A DNA stretch of 23,958 nt from positions 1-23,958 of the forward strand of contig JAEWEK010000020.1 in the NCBI GenBank assembly GCA_023389425.1, in the 5' to 3' direction. The position numbers and the translations under genes are program-made. The notes beneath the pieces were generated by a model that was not told where the DNA came from, searched no databases, and saw nothing but the letters and a program-made list of their open reading frames with translations. The first letter of the stretch is position 1; the number at the start of each line of letters is the position of its first letter. Positions 14,460-23,005 of this stretch are shown here, one piece after another. Source of the stretch: Pseudomonadota bacterium (GTDB lineage Bacteria > Pseudomonadota > Gammaproteobacteria > Burkholderiales > Burkholderiaceae_D).

Positions 14460-14489
14460 TTGACTCGTCTGATTTCCGATAATTATACT
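14460..14489 (+). promoter_or_regulatory. Predicted sigma-70 promoter of the receptor/uptake operon
   Basis: TTGACT (14460-14465, 5 of 6) and TATACT (14484-14489, 5 of 6) with an 18-nt spacer. Transcription would start near 14496, giving a leader of about 170 nt before the receptor gene. The motif CGTCTGAT (14466-14473) lies inside the spacer. Confidence 0.6.
14465..14475. promoter_or_regulatory. Candidate GntR operator 1
   Basis: TCGTCTGATTT, centred at 14470. It lies in the spacer of the receptor promoter and at the expected gntR transcription start. Its core GTCTGA is shared with the sites at 14500-14510 and 13557-13572; dyad symmetry is weaker here. Confidence 0.4.
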
Positions 14490-14510
14490 ACCCCGCAAGT
14501 TGTCTGATAA
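14482..14510 (-). promoter_or_regulatory. Predicted sigma-70 promoter of gntR
   Basis: On the minus strand TTATCA (14510-14505, 4 of 6) and a perfect TATAAT (14487-14482) are separated by 17 nt. Its -10 box overlaps that of the divergent receptor promoter (14484-14489), so the two promoters face each other and cannot easily be used at the same time. Confidence 0.55.
14500..14510. promoter_or_regulatory. Candidate GntR operator 2
   Basis: TTGTCTGATAA, a dyad of TTGTC and GATAA about a central T with 4 of 5 positions paired. It covers the gntR -35 box and the region just after the receptor transcription start. Its centre is 35 bp from operator 1. Confidence 0.45.
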
Positions 14511-14665
14511 CTGGTAAGCCGGTGCAGCAGAAATCCGCAGGCCAGTTGCCGATCGCAGCAGCGTCCCAACGAAGGATGCAGGGCGCGATCCGGGCTCAAC
14601 GCCACCGCACGATGGCCGACGAGACGCAGGCACGCGACATTACCTACAAAAACGGAGACACGAGC

Positions 14666-17374
14666 ATGGTTAAGCATCACGCGTTGCCCAGGAAGTTTGT
14701 CGTCACATCGATCGCGCTGGCCGTCATGACCCTCGCGAACGAAGCCGCCGCCCAGCAGGCGGCCGATGCCGCTGCGGCGGAACCGATCCAGAAAGTCGAG
14801 ATCACCGGCTCCACCATCAAGCGCATCGCCAGCGAAAATGCGCTGCCGGTCACCAGCGTCAAGATCGAGGAAATCAACAACAGCGCACTGACCACCGTGG
14901 CCGACGTCATGACCACCATGCCGGTCGGCGCCACCAATGTGCCGTCCTCCGCCGGCGCCGGCACCAACGTCAATATGCGCGGCATCGGCATCAACCGCAC
15001 CCTGGTCGTGCTGAACGGCCGCCGCCTGGCCAACGAGCCGATTTCGGACGGCTTCATCAACGTCGACATCATCCCGATGAGCGCCCTGAACCGGGTCGAG
15101 GTGCTGCGCGACGGCGCCTCGTCCACCTACGGCACCGACGCCATCGGCGGCGTGATCAACTTCATCACCAAGCCGACCTTCAAGGGCCTGGAGGTGACGG
15201 CGCAGGGCGTGGTGCCGGAGCGCAGCGGCGGCGGGCGCGAGAACCGCGTGTCGGTGCTGGGCGGCCTCGGCTCGCTGGCGGAAGACGGCTGGAACTGGTA
15301 CGCCACGGTCGATACCCACCACCGCGGCGCGCTCAGCTCCCTCGACCGCCCGGACCTGACCAACAACGACCTGCTGGCCAGCCTGGGCATCGCGCCGAAG
15401 GCGGGCACCGGCACCTACGCCTTCCCGGCCAACGTGTTCTCGCCGTCCACCGGCATCACGGCCAACCCGTACTATTCGGCCGGCTGCCTGTCGCCGTATT
15501 CGCTGCAGGCGCTGAAGAACACCTGCGCGCTGAACGACCGCTCGGTGCTGGCCCTGCCGGGCAATGCCCAGACCACCTTCTACACCAAGGGCACGATCCG
15601 CCACGGCGACGACAAGCAGTTCACCGCCGAGCTGCTGTTCTCGAAGGAGCACATCACCACCCAGAAGCCGCCCAGCACCAGCGTCGGCTTCGATGGCGCC
15701 ACCATGCAGATCACGCCGAGCAGCCCGTACTACCCGGGCGGCAGCGCCGGCGTGCCGGCCATCGCGGGCCTGAACGGCTCGACCCTGAACGTGTCGTGGA
15801 GCCTGGACGAACTGGGCCCGGCGGTCGCCACCGACGTCCAGAAGAACATGCGCCTGATGCTGGCGGAAGAGGGCAAGGCCATCGGCTGGGACTACCGGCT
15901 CGGCTTCACCTACGCGACCAGCAAGCGCGATTCGTATTTCGAGCACGGCTACGTGAACGGTCCCAAGCTCAATGCGGGTGTGCTGAGCGGCGTGCTCAAT
16001 CCCTTCGGCCTGCAGAACCAGGCCGGCCTGGATTACCTGAAGAGCATCTCGATGGATGGCAACCAGATTCGCCACACCACCGTCCTGTACACCGGCGTGG
16101 ACAGCACCTTCACGCGCGAACTGATGCAGCTGGGCGGCGGCGCGCTGACGCTGGCCACCGGCGCCGAATTCCACCATGACGGCAACGAGGACCGTTCGCT
16201 CGATTCGGACATCCTGGTCCCGTACCAGAACCGCCGGCCTAACCACTCCTACGGCTACCGCAACATCGGCGCCGCCTTCGCCGAAGTCGACATGCCGTTC
16301 ACGAAGAACCTGGACGTCGACTTCGCCGTGCGCGCCGACCGCTACAGCGATTTCGGCGGCACCGTGAACCCGAAGCTGAGCGTGCGCTGGCAGCCGGCCA
16401 AGATGATCATGTTCCGCGGCTCGGCCAGCACCGGCTTCCGCGCGCCGACCATCTTCGACCGCTACGGCTACCGCCTGCCGGGCGCCACCACCACCACCAG
16501 CGCCAAGTGGGACGATCCGGTGCTGTGCCCTGGCGGCGTGGTCGGCGTGCCGGGCACCGGCAAGGCCGTCGCCGGCGCCAACCCGCTGCTCGTGTGTAAT
16601 ACCAAGCTGCCGATCCAGAACGGCAGCAATCCGGACGTGCAGCCGGAGAAGGCGCGCAACCTCACGCTGGGCACGGTGATCGAGCCGTTCCGCAATGCCG
16701 CGCTGACCTTCGACTATTACAACATCAAGGTCACCGACAGCATCGGCGTGCTGTCGCAGAACGCGATCTTCACCAACCCGGCCAAGTACGCCTACCTGTT
16801 CGTGCGCAATCCCGACGGTACCCTGAACTACGTGAAGGACACGACGATGAACCTGGGCGACCTGCGCACCAGCGGCATCGACGTCGGCATGTCGTACCAG
16901 GTCCCGCGCACCGCCTACGGCACCTTCAGGTTCGGCCTGGACGGCACCTACGTCACCCGCTTCGAATCGCAGGACGAGAAGGACGGTCCGTGGGTCTCCA
17001 ACCTGGGCCGCTTCGGCTCGGCCGGCTCGGGCAATGTGTCGTCGGCCCCGACCTATATCTTCCGCTGGAAGCATACCGTGCGCCTGGGCTGGGAGCGCGG
17101 CGACTGGGGCGCCAACCTGACCAACTTCTACAACACCGGCTACCATGACCTGAACAACGTGCTGCCGCAGTACTACCGCGACATCAAGAGCTACTCGATC
17201 TGGAACATGACGGTGTCGTACAAGGGCATCAAGCACATGAACATCGTGGCCGGCATCAGCAACCTGTTCGACACCAATCCGCCGGTGACGAACTCGAACT
17301 CGACCGCCTACGCCAACAACGTGTCCAGCCCGATCGGACGCGCGTACAACCTGAGGGCCACCTATAGCTTCTGA
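14666..17374 (+). CDS. TonB-dependent outer-membrane receptor
   Basis: A 902-residue outer-membrane transporter. Residues 1 to about 29 form a signal peptide (basic start, hydrophobic stretch, cut near ANEAAA). A possible TonB box lies in IQKVEITGS (41-49). The plug domain (about 55-170) includes VNMRGIGINRTLVVLNGRRL (102-121) and RVEVLRDGASSTYGTDAIGG (143-162). The rest is a beta-barrel rich in aromatic/polar alternation, ending in a C-terminal Phe (RATYSF) as outer-membrane proteins do. Cysteine pairs in SAGCLSPYS/KNTCALN and LCPGG/LVCNTK may be disulfide-linked surface loops. The start at 14666 gives a proper signal peptide and has GGAG 9 nt upstream; the in-frame extension back to 14522 has no such features. 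It probably brings the operon's substrate into the periplasm. Confidence 0.95.
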   Translation: MVKHHALPRKFVVTSIALAVMTLANEAAAQQAADAAAAEPIQKVEITGSTIKRIASENALPVTSVKIEEINNSALTTVADVMTTMPVGATNVPSSAGAGTNVNMRGIGINRTLVVLNGRRLANEPISDGFINVDIIPMSALNRVEVLRDGASSTYGTDAIGGVINFITKPTFKGLEVTAQGVVPERSGGGRENRVSVLGGLGSLAEDGWNWYATVDTHHRGALSSLDRPDLTNNDLLASLGIAPKAGTGTYAFPANVFSPSTGITANPYYSAGCLSPYSLQALKNTCALNDRSVLALPGNAQTTFYTKGTIRHGDDKQFTAELLFSKEHITTQKPPSTSVGFDGATMQITPSSPYYPGGSAGVPAIAGLNGSTLNVSWSLDELGPAVATDVQKNMRLMLAEEGKAIGWDYRLGFTYATSKRDSYFEHGYVNGPKLNAGVLSGVLNPFGLQNQAGLDYLKSISMDGNQIRHTTVLYTGVDSTFTRELMQLGGGALTLATGAEFHHDGNEDRSLDSDILVPYQNRRPNHSYGYRNIGAAFAEVDMPFTKNLDVDFAVRADRYSDFGGTVNPKLSVRWQPAKMIMFRGSASTGFRAPTIFDRYGYRLPGATTTTSAKWDDPVLCPGGVVGVPGTGKAVAGANPLLVCNTKLPIQNGSNPDVQPEKARNLTLGTVIEPFRNAALTFDYYNIKVTDSIGVLSQNAIFTNPAKYAYLFVRNPDGTLNYVKDTTMNLGDLRTSGIDVGMSYQVPRTAYGTFRFGLDGTYVTRFESQDEKDGPWVSNLGRFGSAGSGNVSSAPTYIFRWKHTVRLGWERGDWGANLTNFYNTGYHDLNNVLPQYYRDIKSYSIWNMTVSYKGIKHMNIVAGISNLFDTNPPVTNSNSTAYANNVSSPIGRAYNLRATYSF

Positions 17375-17386
17375 GCACGGCCCTGA

Positions 17387-17417
17387 CCAGCGGGCGGCCG
17401 CCCCCGCCGCCCGCTGG
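17387..17417. repeat. Strong GC hairpin between the receptor and enolase-family genes
   Basis: A perfect 12-bp stem, CCAGCGGGCGGC (17387-17398) and GCCGCCCGCTGG (17406-17417), with a 7-nt loop, 12 nt after the receptor stop. No T-tract follows, so it looks less like a full terminator than like an mRNA-stabilising or attenuating structure that lets the receptor be made in greater amount than the genes after it. Confidence 0.6.
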
Positions 17418-17450
17418 CCGATTCATCCCATCAAAGAAAGCCGCATCATC

Positions 17451-18605
17451 ATGAAAATTGAACGTGTACAGGGTACCGTCTTCGAATACCTGAGCAAGCG
17501 CTGTTCCGACAGCGCCGGCCACTCGCATCCGGGTCCGGAGCAGCGTGTAAAGATGGCCATGATCACGATCACCACCGACGACGGCCACAGCGGCCACGCC
17601 TTCGCGGCGCCTGAAGTGATCCGGCCTTTCGTGCTCGAAGCGTTCGCGCGCAAGGTGCTGATCGGCCAGAACCCGCTGGACCGCGAGCGCCTGTGGCACG
17701 GCCTGGAACACTGGCAGCGCGGCAGCGCCGGCCAGCTGACCGACCGCGCGCTGGCCGCCATCGAGCAGGCGCTGTGGGACCTGGCCGGCCGTGCGCTTGG
17801 CCAGCCGGTGTACAAGCTGCTGGGCGCTTACCGCGACAAGGTGCCGGCCTACGGCAGCACCATGTGCGGCGACGAACTCGCGGGCGGCCTGGCCACGCCG
17901 GACGATTACGCCCGCTTCGCCGTCAAGCTGGTGGAGCGCGGCTACAAGGCGATCAAGCTGCACACCTGGATGCCGCCGGTGTCGTTCGCACCCAGCGTGT
18001 CGATGGACATCAAGGCCTGCGCCGCGGTGCGCGAAGCGGTCGGCCCGGACATCGCCTTGATGCTGGACGGGTATCACTGGTACAGTCGTACCGAGGCGCT
18101 GACCATCGGCCGTGCGCTGGAAAAGCTGAACTTCGCATGGTTCGAGGAGATGATGAACGAGCAAAGCATGGCGTCGTACGCCTGGCTGGCCGGCCAGCTC
18201 GACATCCCCATCGTCGGTCCCGAATCGCTCGGCGGCAAGCACCACAGCCGCGCCGACTGGGCCAAGGAGGGCGCCTGCGACATCCTGCGCGCCGGCGTGC
18301 CGGGCGTGGGCGGCATCACGCCGACCATGAAAGTGGCGGCGCTGGCCGAAGCCTTCGGCATGAACTGCGAGGTGCACGGCAACGGCGCGGCCAACCTCGC
18401 GGTGTGCGCGGCCATCAAGAACTGCGCCTGGTACGAGCGCGGCCTGCTGCATCCCTTCCTCGACTACGACGAAGTGCCGGCCTACCTGCACTCGCTGCCG
18501 GACCCGATGGACAAGGGCGGCTTCGTCCACCTGTCGCAAAAGCCGGGCCTGGGCGAGGACATCAACTTCGAGTACATCGAAGCCAACACCGTGGCGAAGT
18601 ATTGA
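17451..18605 (+). CDS. Enolase-superfamily protein, mandelate racemase-like
   Basis: A 384-residue cytoplasmic enzyme with the N-terminal capping domain (about 1-125) and a (beta/alpha)-barrel. Metal ligands are Asp206 (LMLDGYHWY), Glu232 (WFEEMM) and Glu258 (GPESLGG). Catalytic candidates are Lys169 and His171 in a K-x-H motif (AIKLHTW) and the Asp277/His309 pair (CDILRAG; CEVHGNG). This His-Asp pair marks the mandelate racemase subgroup, which includes many sugar-acid dehydratases; the lysine set of dipeptide epimerases is not seen. The substrate cannot be named. It lies between receptor and ABC importer, with only 3 nt before the binding-protein gene, so it probably acts on the imported compound. 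Confidence 0.87.
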   Translation: MKIERVQGTVFEYLSKRCSDSAGHSHPGPEQRVKMAMITITTDDGHSGHAFAAPEVIRPFVLEAFARKVLIGQNPLDRERLWHGLEHWQRGSAGQLTDRALAAIEQALWDLAGRALGQPVYKLLGAYRDKVPAYGSTMCGDELAGGLATPDDYARFAVKLVERGYKAIKLHTWMPPVSFAPSVSMDIKACAAVREAVGPDIALMLDGYHWYSRTEALTIGRALEKLNFAWFEEMMNEQSMASYAWLAGQLDIPIVGPESLGGKHHSRADWAKEGACDILRAGVPGVGGITPTMKVAALAEAFGMNCEVHGNGAANLAVCAAIKNCAWYERGLLHPFLDYDEVPAYLHSLPDPMDKGGFVHLSQKPGLGEDINFEYIEANTVAKY

Positions 18606-18608
18606 GCG

Positions 18609-20213
18609 ATGGCGAGCGTGATGACATGGCTGCGCCGGGCCGCGTTCTGCGCGCTGGCCCTGGCGTGCGGCGCGGCGCCTGCCGCCACGCCGCGCGACCA
18701 GCTGGTGATCGGGATGAACATGAACAATGTGCTCTCGCTCGATCCGGCCGGCGCCACCGGCAATGACGTGCTGGGCGTGGTCGCCAACCTGTACGACTAC
18801 CTCGTCGAACTCGATCCGCACGACCTGACCAGGATCGAGCCGGCGCTGGCCGAGCACTGGGAGGTCGCGCCGGACCGCAACAGCATCACGCTCACCCTGC
18901 GCCAGGGCGCCCGCTTCCAGTCCGGGAATCCGGTCACGGCCGAAGACGCGGCGTGGTCGCTGCGGCGCGTCCTCAAGCTGAACCTGGCGATGGCCTCGCC
19001 GTGGAAGAGCTACGGCTTCTCCAAGTCGAACGTCGACCGCCTGATCACCGCGCCGGATGCGCGCACCCTGCGCATCGAGCTGCCGCGCCCGACCGATCCG
19101 CTGATGGTGCTGTACACCCTGGGTACGTCGGTCAGCGCCGCCATCGTCGACCGCCAGGCCGTGCTGTCGCACCAGCAGGGGCACGACCTGGGCGCCGCAT
19201 GGATGATCAACCATGCCGCCGGCTCCGGCCCGTTCTCGCTGACCGAATGGCGCGCCAAGGACGCCATGCTGCTCGACCGTTTCGACGACTACTGGCGCGG
19301 GCCGGCCAAGTTGCGCCGGGTGGTGATGCGCCACATCCCGGAATCGCTGTCGCTGCGCTTCATGATCGACCGCGGTGACGTCGACCTCGCCGCCGGCATG
19401 GCCGGTCCCGACATCGAGGCGCTGAAGCAGCACGACAACGTGGAGGTGCATTCGACCTTGCGCGGCGCCGCGTACTACGTCGCGGTGAGCATGAAGGATC
19501 CGCGCTTCGCCGACCGCCGCGTGCGGCTGGCGCTGCGCAACCTCATCGACTACAAGGGCATCAACCAGGCCATCATGCCCAACTACGGCGTCGGCCACCA
19601 GCGGCCGGTGATGATCGGGCTGGCCGCGACCTTGCCCGACCCGGGTTACCACCTTGACGTGGCCGCGGCCAGGAAACTGCTGGCCGAAGCCGGCTATCCG
19701 CACGGCTTCGCCACCACCATCCGCGTGCTGTCCGATCCGCCGATGATCAATATCGCGACCTCGCTGCAGGCGACGCTGGCGCTGGCCGGCATCGAGGCGC
19801 AGATCCTGTCCGGCACCGGCAACCAGGTGTACGGCGCGATGCGCGACCGCCGCTTCGAGATCGTGGTCGGCCGCGGCGGCGGCGGTGTCGAGCCGCACCC
19901 GCATGCCAACCTGCGCGCGCTGGTCTACAACCCGGACAACAGCGATGCGGCCAAGCTGACCAACTTCCAGGGCTGGCGCACCAGCTTCTACGACCCCCGC
20001 ATCAACCACCTGATCGAGCAGGCCGTGGTCGAGCGCGACCCCGCGCGGCAGATCGGGATGTACCGCGAGATCCAGCGCATCTACGACGAGGAGGTCGGCG
20101 CGATCCAGCCGATCTCGCAGATGCTCGAGACGGTCGTGCTGAGCAAGCGCGTCCACAACTACGTCGGCCATCCCTCGGCCACTACCCATTTGCGCGATGT
20201 CTACAAAGATTAG
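18609..20213 (+). CDS. ABC transporter substrate-binding protein, family 5 (Opp/Dpp type)
   Basis: A 534-residue periplasmic binding protein. A signal peptide (about 1-26, basic MTWLRRAAFC then a hydrophobic run to AAPAA) precedes the family-5 fold. Typical features are the early LSLDPAGATG, LAEHWEVAPDRNSITLTLRQ (about 81-100) followed by GARFQSGNPVTAEDAAWSLR, and, in the C-terminal part, RIYDEEVGAIQPIS. No clear lipobox is seen, so it is probably soluble. Family-5 proteins bind peptides, but also nickel, opines and oligosaccharides, so the ligand is open. It begins 3 nt after the enolase-family gene and is followed by, or slightly overlaps, the first permease. Confidence 0.93.
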   Translation: MASVMTWLRRAAFCALALACGAAPAATPRDQLVIGMNMNNVLSLDPAGATGNDVLGVVANLYDYLVELDPHDLTRIEPALAEHWEVAPDRNSITLTLRQGARFQSGNPVTAEDAAWSLRRVLKLNLAMASPWKSYGFSKSNVDRLITAPDARTLRIELPRPTDPLMVLYTLGTSVSAAIVDRQAVLSHQQGHDLGAAWMINHAAGSGPFSLTEWRAKDAMLLDRFDDYWRGPAKLRRVVMRHIPESLSLRFMIDRGDVDLAAGMAGPDIEALKQHDNVEVHSTLRGAAYYVAVSMKDPRFADRRVRLALRNLIDYKGINQAIMPNYGVGHQRPVMIGLAATLPDPGYHLDVAAARKLLAEAGYPHGFATTIRVLSDPPMINIATSLQATLALAGIEAQILSGTGNQVYGAMRDRRFEIVVGRGGGGVEPHPHANLRALVYNPDNSDAAKLTNFQGWRTSFYDPRINHLIEQAVVERDPARQIGMYREIQRIYDEEVGAIQPISQMLETVVLSKRVHNYVGHPSATTHLRDVYKD

Positions 20214-21267
20214 TATGGCGCCCGCCGCGACTCCCGCTCCCGCGTTGACGGTGTGGCTGGTGCGCGCCCGCGCCTGGCGTTCCCGCCTGCTGACGGCGGC
20301 GCTGACCCTGCTGGGCCTGCTGGTGCTGACCTTCTTCATCGGCCGCGTGATGCCGGTCGATCCGGTGCTGGCCATCGTCGGGCCCGACGCCGACACCTCG
20401 ACCTACAACCAGGTCGCGGCCCAGCTCGGGCTCGACAAACCCCTGTACGTCCAGTTCGGCCACTACCTCGGCGAGCTGGCGCACGGACGGCTCGGCACCT
20501 CGCTCCTGACCGGCAATGCGGTCAGCGCCGACATCGCCCGCGTGTTCCCGGCCACCGCCGAACTGGCGACGCTGGCCATCGTCATCGGCGTGCTGAGCGG
20601 CGTGCCGCTGGGCGTGTTCGCGGCCACGCGCCACGGCGGCTGGGGAGACAACGTGGTGAGAGCGATCAGCCTGTCCGGCTATTCGGTGCCGGTGTTCTGG
20701 TTCGCGATGATGGGCCTGCTGGTGTTCTACGCCTGGCTGGGCTGGGCCGGCGGATCGGGGCGCATCGACCTCGAATTCGACGGCGTGGTGCGGCCGCTCA
20801 CCGGCTTCCTGCTGGTCGATTCCGCCGTCACCGGCAACTGGGCGGCCTTCGGCAGCGCGCTGCGCCACATCCTGCTGCCGGCCTGCATCCTCGGCCTGCA
20901 CACCATGGCCTACATCAGCCGCATGACGCGCAGCTTCATGCTGGCGCAGCTGTCGCAGGAATACATCCTGACGGCGCGCGTGAAGGGGCTGCCGGAATGG
21001 CAGGTGGTGTGGCGCCACGCCTTCCGCAACATCCTCGTCCAGCTGCTGACGATCGTGGCGCTGGCTTACGGCGGCCTGTTGGAAGGCGCGGTGCTGGTGG
21101 AGACGGTGTTCGCCTGGCCCGGCTTCGGCCAGTACCTGACCAACAGCCTGCTGCTGGGCGACATGAGCGCGGTGATGGGCTGCGTGCTGGTGGTCGGCAT
21201 CGTGTTCGTGACACTCAACCTGCTGTCCGACTCCCTCTACAACATCTTCGATCCCAGGATGCACTGA
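20197..21267 (+). CDS. ABC transporter permease, DppB/OppB type
   Basis: A 356-residue inner-membrane permease. The first membrane helix (about 31-50, LLTAALTLLGLLVLTFFIGR) is followed by the periplasmic loop typical of DppB (VDPVLAIVGPDA, QLGLDKPLYVQFGHYL, GRLGTSLLTG). The cytoplasmic EAA loop reads EYILTARVKGLPEWQVVWRH, and the end contains VETVFAWPGFGQYL and the terminal NIFDPRMH. With the start at 20197 the gene overlaps the binding-protein gene by 17 nt; ATG at 20215, just after its stop, is a possible alternative, and neither has a strong ribosome-binding site. It pairs with the next permease to form the channel. Confidence 0.93.
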   Translation: MSTKISMAPAATPAPALTVWLVRARAWRSRLLTAALTLLGLLVLTFFIGRVMPVDPVLAIVGPDADTSTYNQVAAQLGLDKPLYVQFGHYLGELAHGRLGTSLLTGNAVSADIARVFPATAELATLAIVIGVLSGVPLGVFAATRHGGWGDNVVRAISLSGYSVPVFWFAMMGLLVFYAWLGWAGGSGRIDLEFDGVVRPLTGFLLVDSAVTGNWAAFGSALRHILLPACILGLHTMAYISRMTRSFMLAQLSQEYILTARVKGLPEWQVVWRHAFRNILVQLLTIVALAYGGLLEGAVLVETVFAWPGFGQYLTNSLLLGDMSAVMGCVLVVGIVFVTLNLLSDSLYNIFDPRMH

Positions 21268-22145
21268 TGAGCCATTCCCCGAGCATCGCCGCCACGCCGG
21301 CGCAGGCGCTGAACGAGCGGCTGCGGCGCACGGCGCGCCACCTGCTGCACAACCCGATGACGCTGGCCGGGCTGGTGGTGGTGCTGCTGCTGGTGCTGGC
21401 GGCCGTGTGCGCGCCGCTGGTGGCGCACCAGGACCCGCTGGCGCAGGACCTGTCGGCGGCGCTGCAGGCGCCCGGCGGCGGCCACTGGTTCGGCACCGAC
21501 GAATACGGCCGCGACGTGTTCAGTCGGGTGATCTACGGCGCCCGCACCACGCTCTACATCGTCGGGCTGGTGGCGGTGGTGGTCGGCCCGGTCGGGCTGG
21601 CGGTGGGCACGATTTCCGGCTATTTCGGCGGTGCGCTGGACAATGTCTTCATGCGCATCACCGACATCTTCATGTCCTTCCCCAGCCTGGTGCTGGCGCT
21701 GGCCTTCGTCGCCGCGCTGGGGCCGGGACTGGAGCACGCCGTGATCGCGATCGCGCTGACCTCGTGGCCGCCGATCGCGCGGCTCGCGCGCGCCGAAACG
21801 CGCTCGCTGCGCAATGCCGATTTCGTGGCGGCGGTGCAGCTGCAGGGCGCGTCCAGCGCGCGCATCCTGCTGCGCCACATCGCGCCGCTGTGCATCTCGT
21901 CGGTGGTGGTGCGCCTGACCATGAACATGGCGGCGGTCATCCTCACCGCGGCGGGACTCGGCTTTCTTGGCCTGGGCGCGCAGCCGCCGCTGCCGGAGTG
22001 GGGCGCGATGATCTCGGCCGGGCGCCGCTACATGATGGAGTGCTGGTGGCTGGTGGCCATGCCGGGCGCCGCGATCATGCTGGTGAGCCTGGCGTTCAAT
22101 TTGCTGGGCGACGGCCTGCGCGACGTGTTCGACCCGCGCAGCTGA
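21267..22145 (+). CDS. ABC transporter permease, DppC/OppC type
   Basis: A 292-residue inner-membrane permease. A short cytoplasmic N-terminus leads into the first helix (LAGLVVVLLLVLAAVCAPLV), then the family marker HWFGTDEYGRDVFSRVIYGA. The EAA loop is NADFVAAVQLQGASSARILL followed by RHIAPLC, and GLGFLGLGAQPPLPEWGAMI is the characteristic DppC block. It starts inside TGATG with a 1-nt overlap of the previous stop, so it is translationally coupled to its partner. Confidence 0.95.
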   Translation: MSHSPSIAATPAQALNERLRRTARHLLHNPMTLAGLVVVLLLVLAAVCAPLVAHQDPLAQDLSAALQAPGGGHWFGTDEYGRDVFSRVIYGARTTLYIVGLVAVVVGPVGLAVGTISGYFGGALDNVFMRITDIFMSFPSLVLALAFVAALGPGLEHAVIAIALTSWPPIARLARAETRSLRNADFVAAVQLQGASSARILLRHIAPLCISSVVVRLTMNMAAVILTAAGLGFLGLGAQPPLPEWGAMISAGRRYMMECWWLVAMPGAAIMLVSLAFNLLGDGLRDVFDPRS

Positions 22146-22156
22146 AGGAAATCGCA

Positions 22157-22996
22157 ATGGATGACGTGAAACTGGAAGTGCAGGACCTGCGCATCAGCTT
22201 CGCCACCCGCAACGGGATGGTGGACGCGGTACGCGACGTATCCTTCACGCTGGGCCGCGAGAAGCTGGCCATTGTCGGCGAATCCGGCTCGGGCAAGTCG
22301 ACCGTGGGCCGCAGCCTGCTCAAGCTGCACCCGGGCAGCGCCCGCATCGAGGCCACCAGACTGCGCTTCGGCGGCACCGACTTGCTGACTGCCGACGAGC
22401 GTGCGATGCGCGCGATCCGCGGCCGCCACATGTCGATGATCATGCAGGACCCGAAGTATTCCCTGAACCCGGTGATGCGGGTCGGCGACCAGGTGGCCGA
22501 AGCCTTGCAGGCGCACCGCAAGCTGCCCAAGGCTGAGGCGCGCGAGCGCGTGCTGACGATGCTGGAAGCGGTGCACATCCGCGATCCGAAGCGCGTGTAC
22601 GACAGCTATCCGCACCAGATCTCGGGCGGCATGGGCCAGCGCGTGATGATCGCGATGATGCTGATTCCGGAACCGGAAGTGGTGATCGCGGACGAGCCGA
22701 CATCGGCGCTGGACGTGTCGGTGCGGCGCCAGGTGCTGACGGTGCTGGACGAGCTGATCACGCAGCGCGGGCTGGGCCTGCTGTTCATCACGCACGACCT
22801 GAACCTGGTGCGCAGCTTCTGCGACCGGGTGCTGGTGATGTATGCCGGCCGCGTGGTGGAGACCATCGCCGCCGCGGACCTCGACAAGGCGCAGCACCCG
22901 TACACGCGCGGCTTGCTGGCGGCGCTGCCCGACATGGACCATCGCCGCGCGACGCTGCCGGTGCTGCAGCGCGATCCGCGCTGGCTTGAAGCGTAG
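22157..22996 (+). CDS. ABC transporter ATPase, DppD/OppD type
   Basis: A 279-residue ATPase. Walker A GESGSGKST (41-49), Q-loop Gln97 in MIMQDPKYSLNP, signature ISGGMGQRVMIAM (155-167; the SGGM variant usual for DppD), Walker B EVVIADEPTSALD (174-186) and switch His213 (FITHDL). The C-terminal AQHPYTRGLLAALPD is the marker of the oligopeptide-type family, but the cysteine-rich iron-sulfur motif often seen in DppD C-termini is not present here. The start at 22157 has AAGGA upstream; a long open frame before it overlaps the permease and is a shadow. It works with the ATPase encoded 9 nt downstream. Confidence 0.95.
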   Translation: MDDVKLEVQDLRISFATRNGMVDAVRDVSFTLGREKLAIVGESGSGKSTVGRSLLKLHPGSARIEATRLRFGGTDLLTADERAMRAIRGRHMSMIMQDPKYSLNPVMRVGDQVAEALQAHRKLPKAEARERVLTMLEAVHIRDPKRVYDSYPHQISGGMGQRVMIAMMLIPEPEVVIADEPTSALDVSVRRQVLTVLDELITQRGLGLLFITHDLNLVRSFCDRVLVMYAGRVVETIAAADLDKAQHPYTRGLLAALPDMDHRRATLPVLQRDPRWLEA

Positions 22997-23005
22997 GGAT
23001 TGAAG

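Noticed and set aside
14522..14665. N-terminal extension of the TonB-dependent receptor
   Set aside because: It would bury the signal peptide behind about 48 polar residues; the ATG at 14666 gives a proper signal sequence and a ribosome-binding site.
14483..17236. Long minus-strand frame opposite the TonB-dependent receptor
   Set aside because: Low-complexity, Val/Gly/Arg/His-rich translation without domains; a shadow of the receptor gene.
17451..18605. Enolase-superfamily gene as a dipeptide epimerase matching the peptide-type importer
   Set aside because: Dipeptide epimerases use lysines on both sides of the barrel; here the second side has the Asp277/His309 pair of the mandelate racemase subgroup.
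17256..20396. Long minus-strand frame opposite the enolase-family and binding-protein genes
   Set aside because: Same shadow pattern; the plus-strand proteins carry clear catalytic motifs and a signal peptide.
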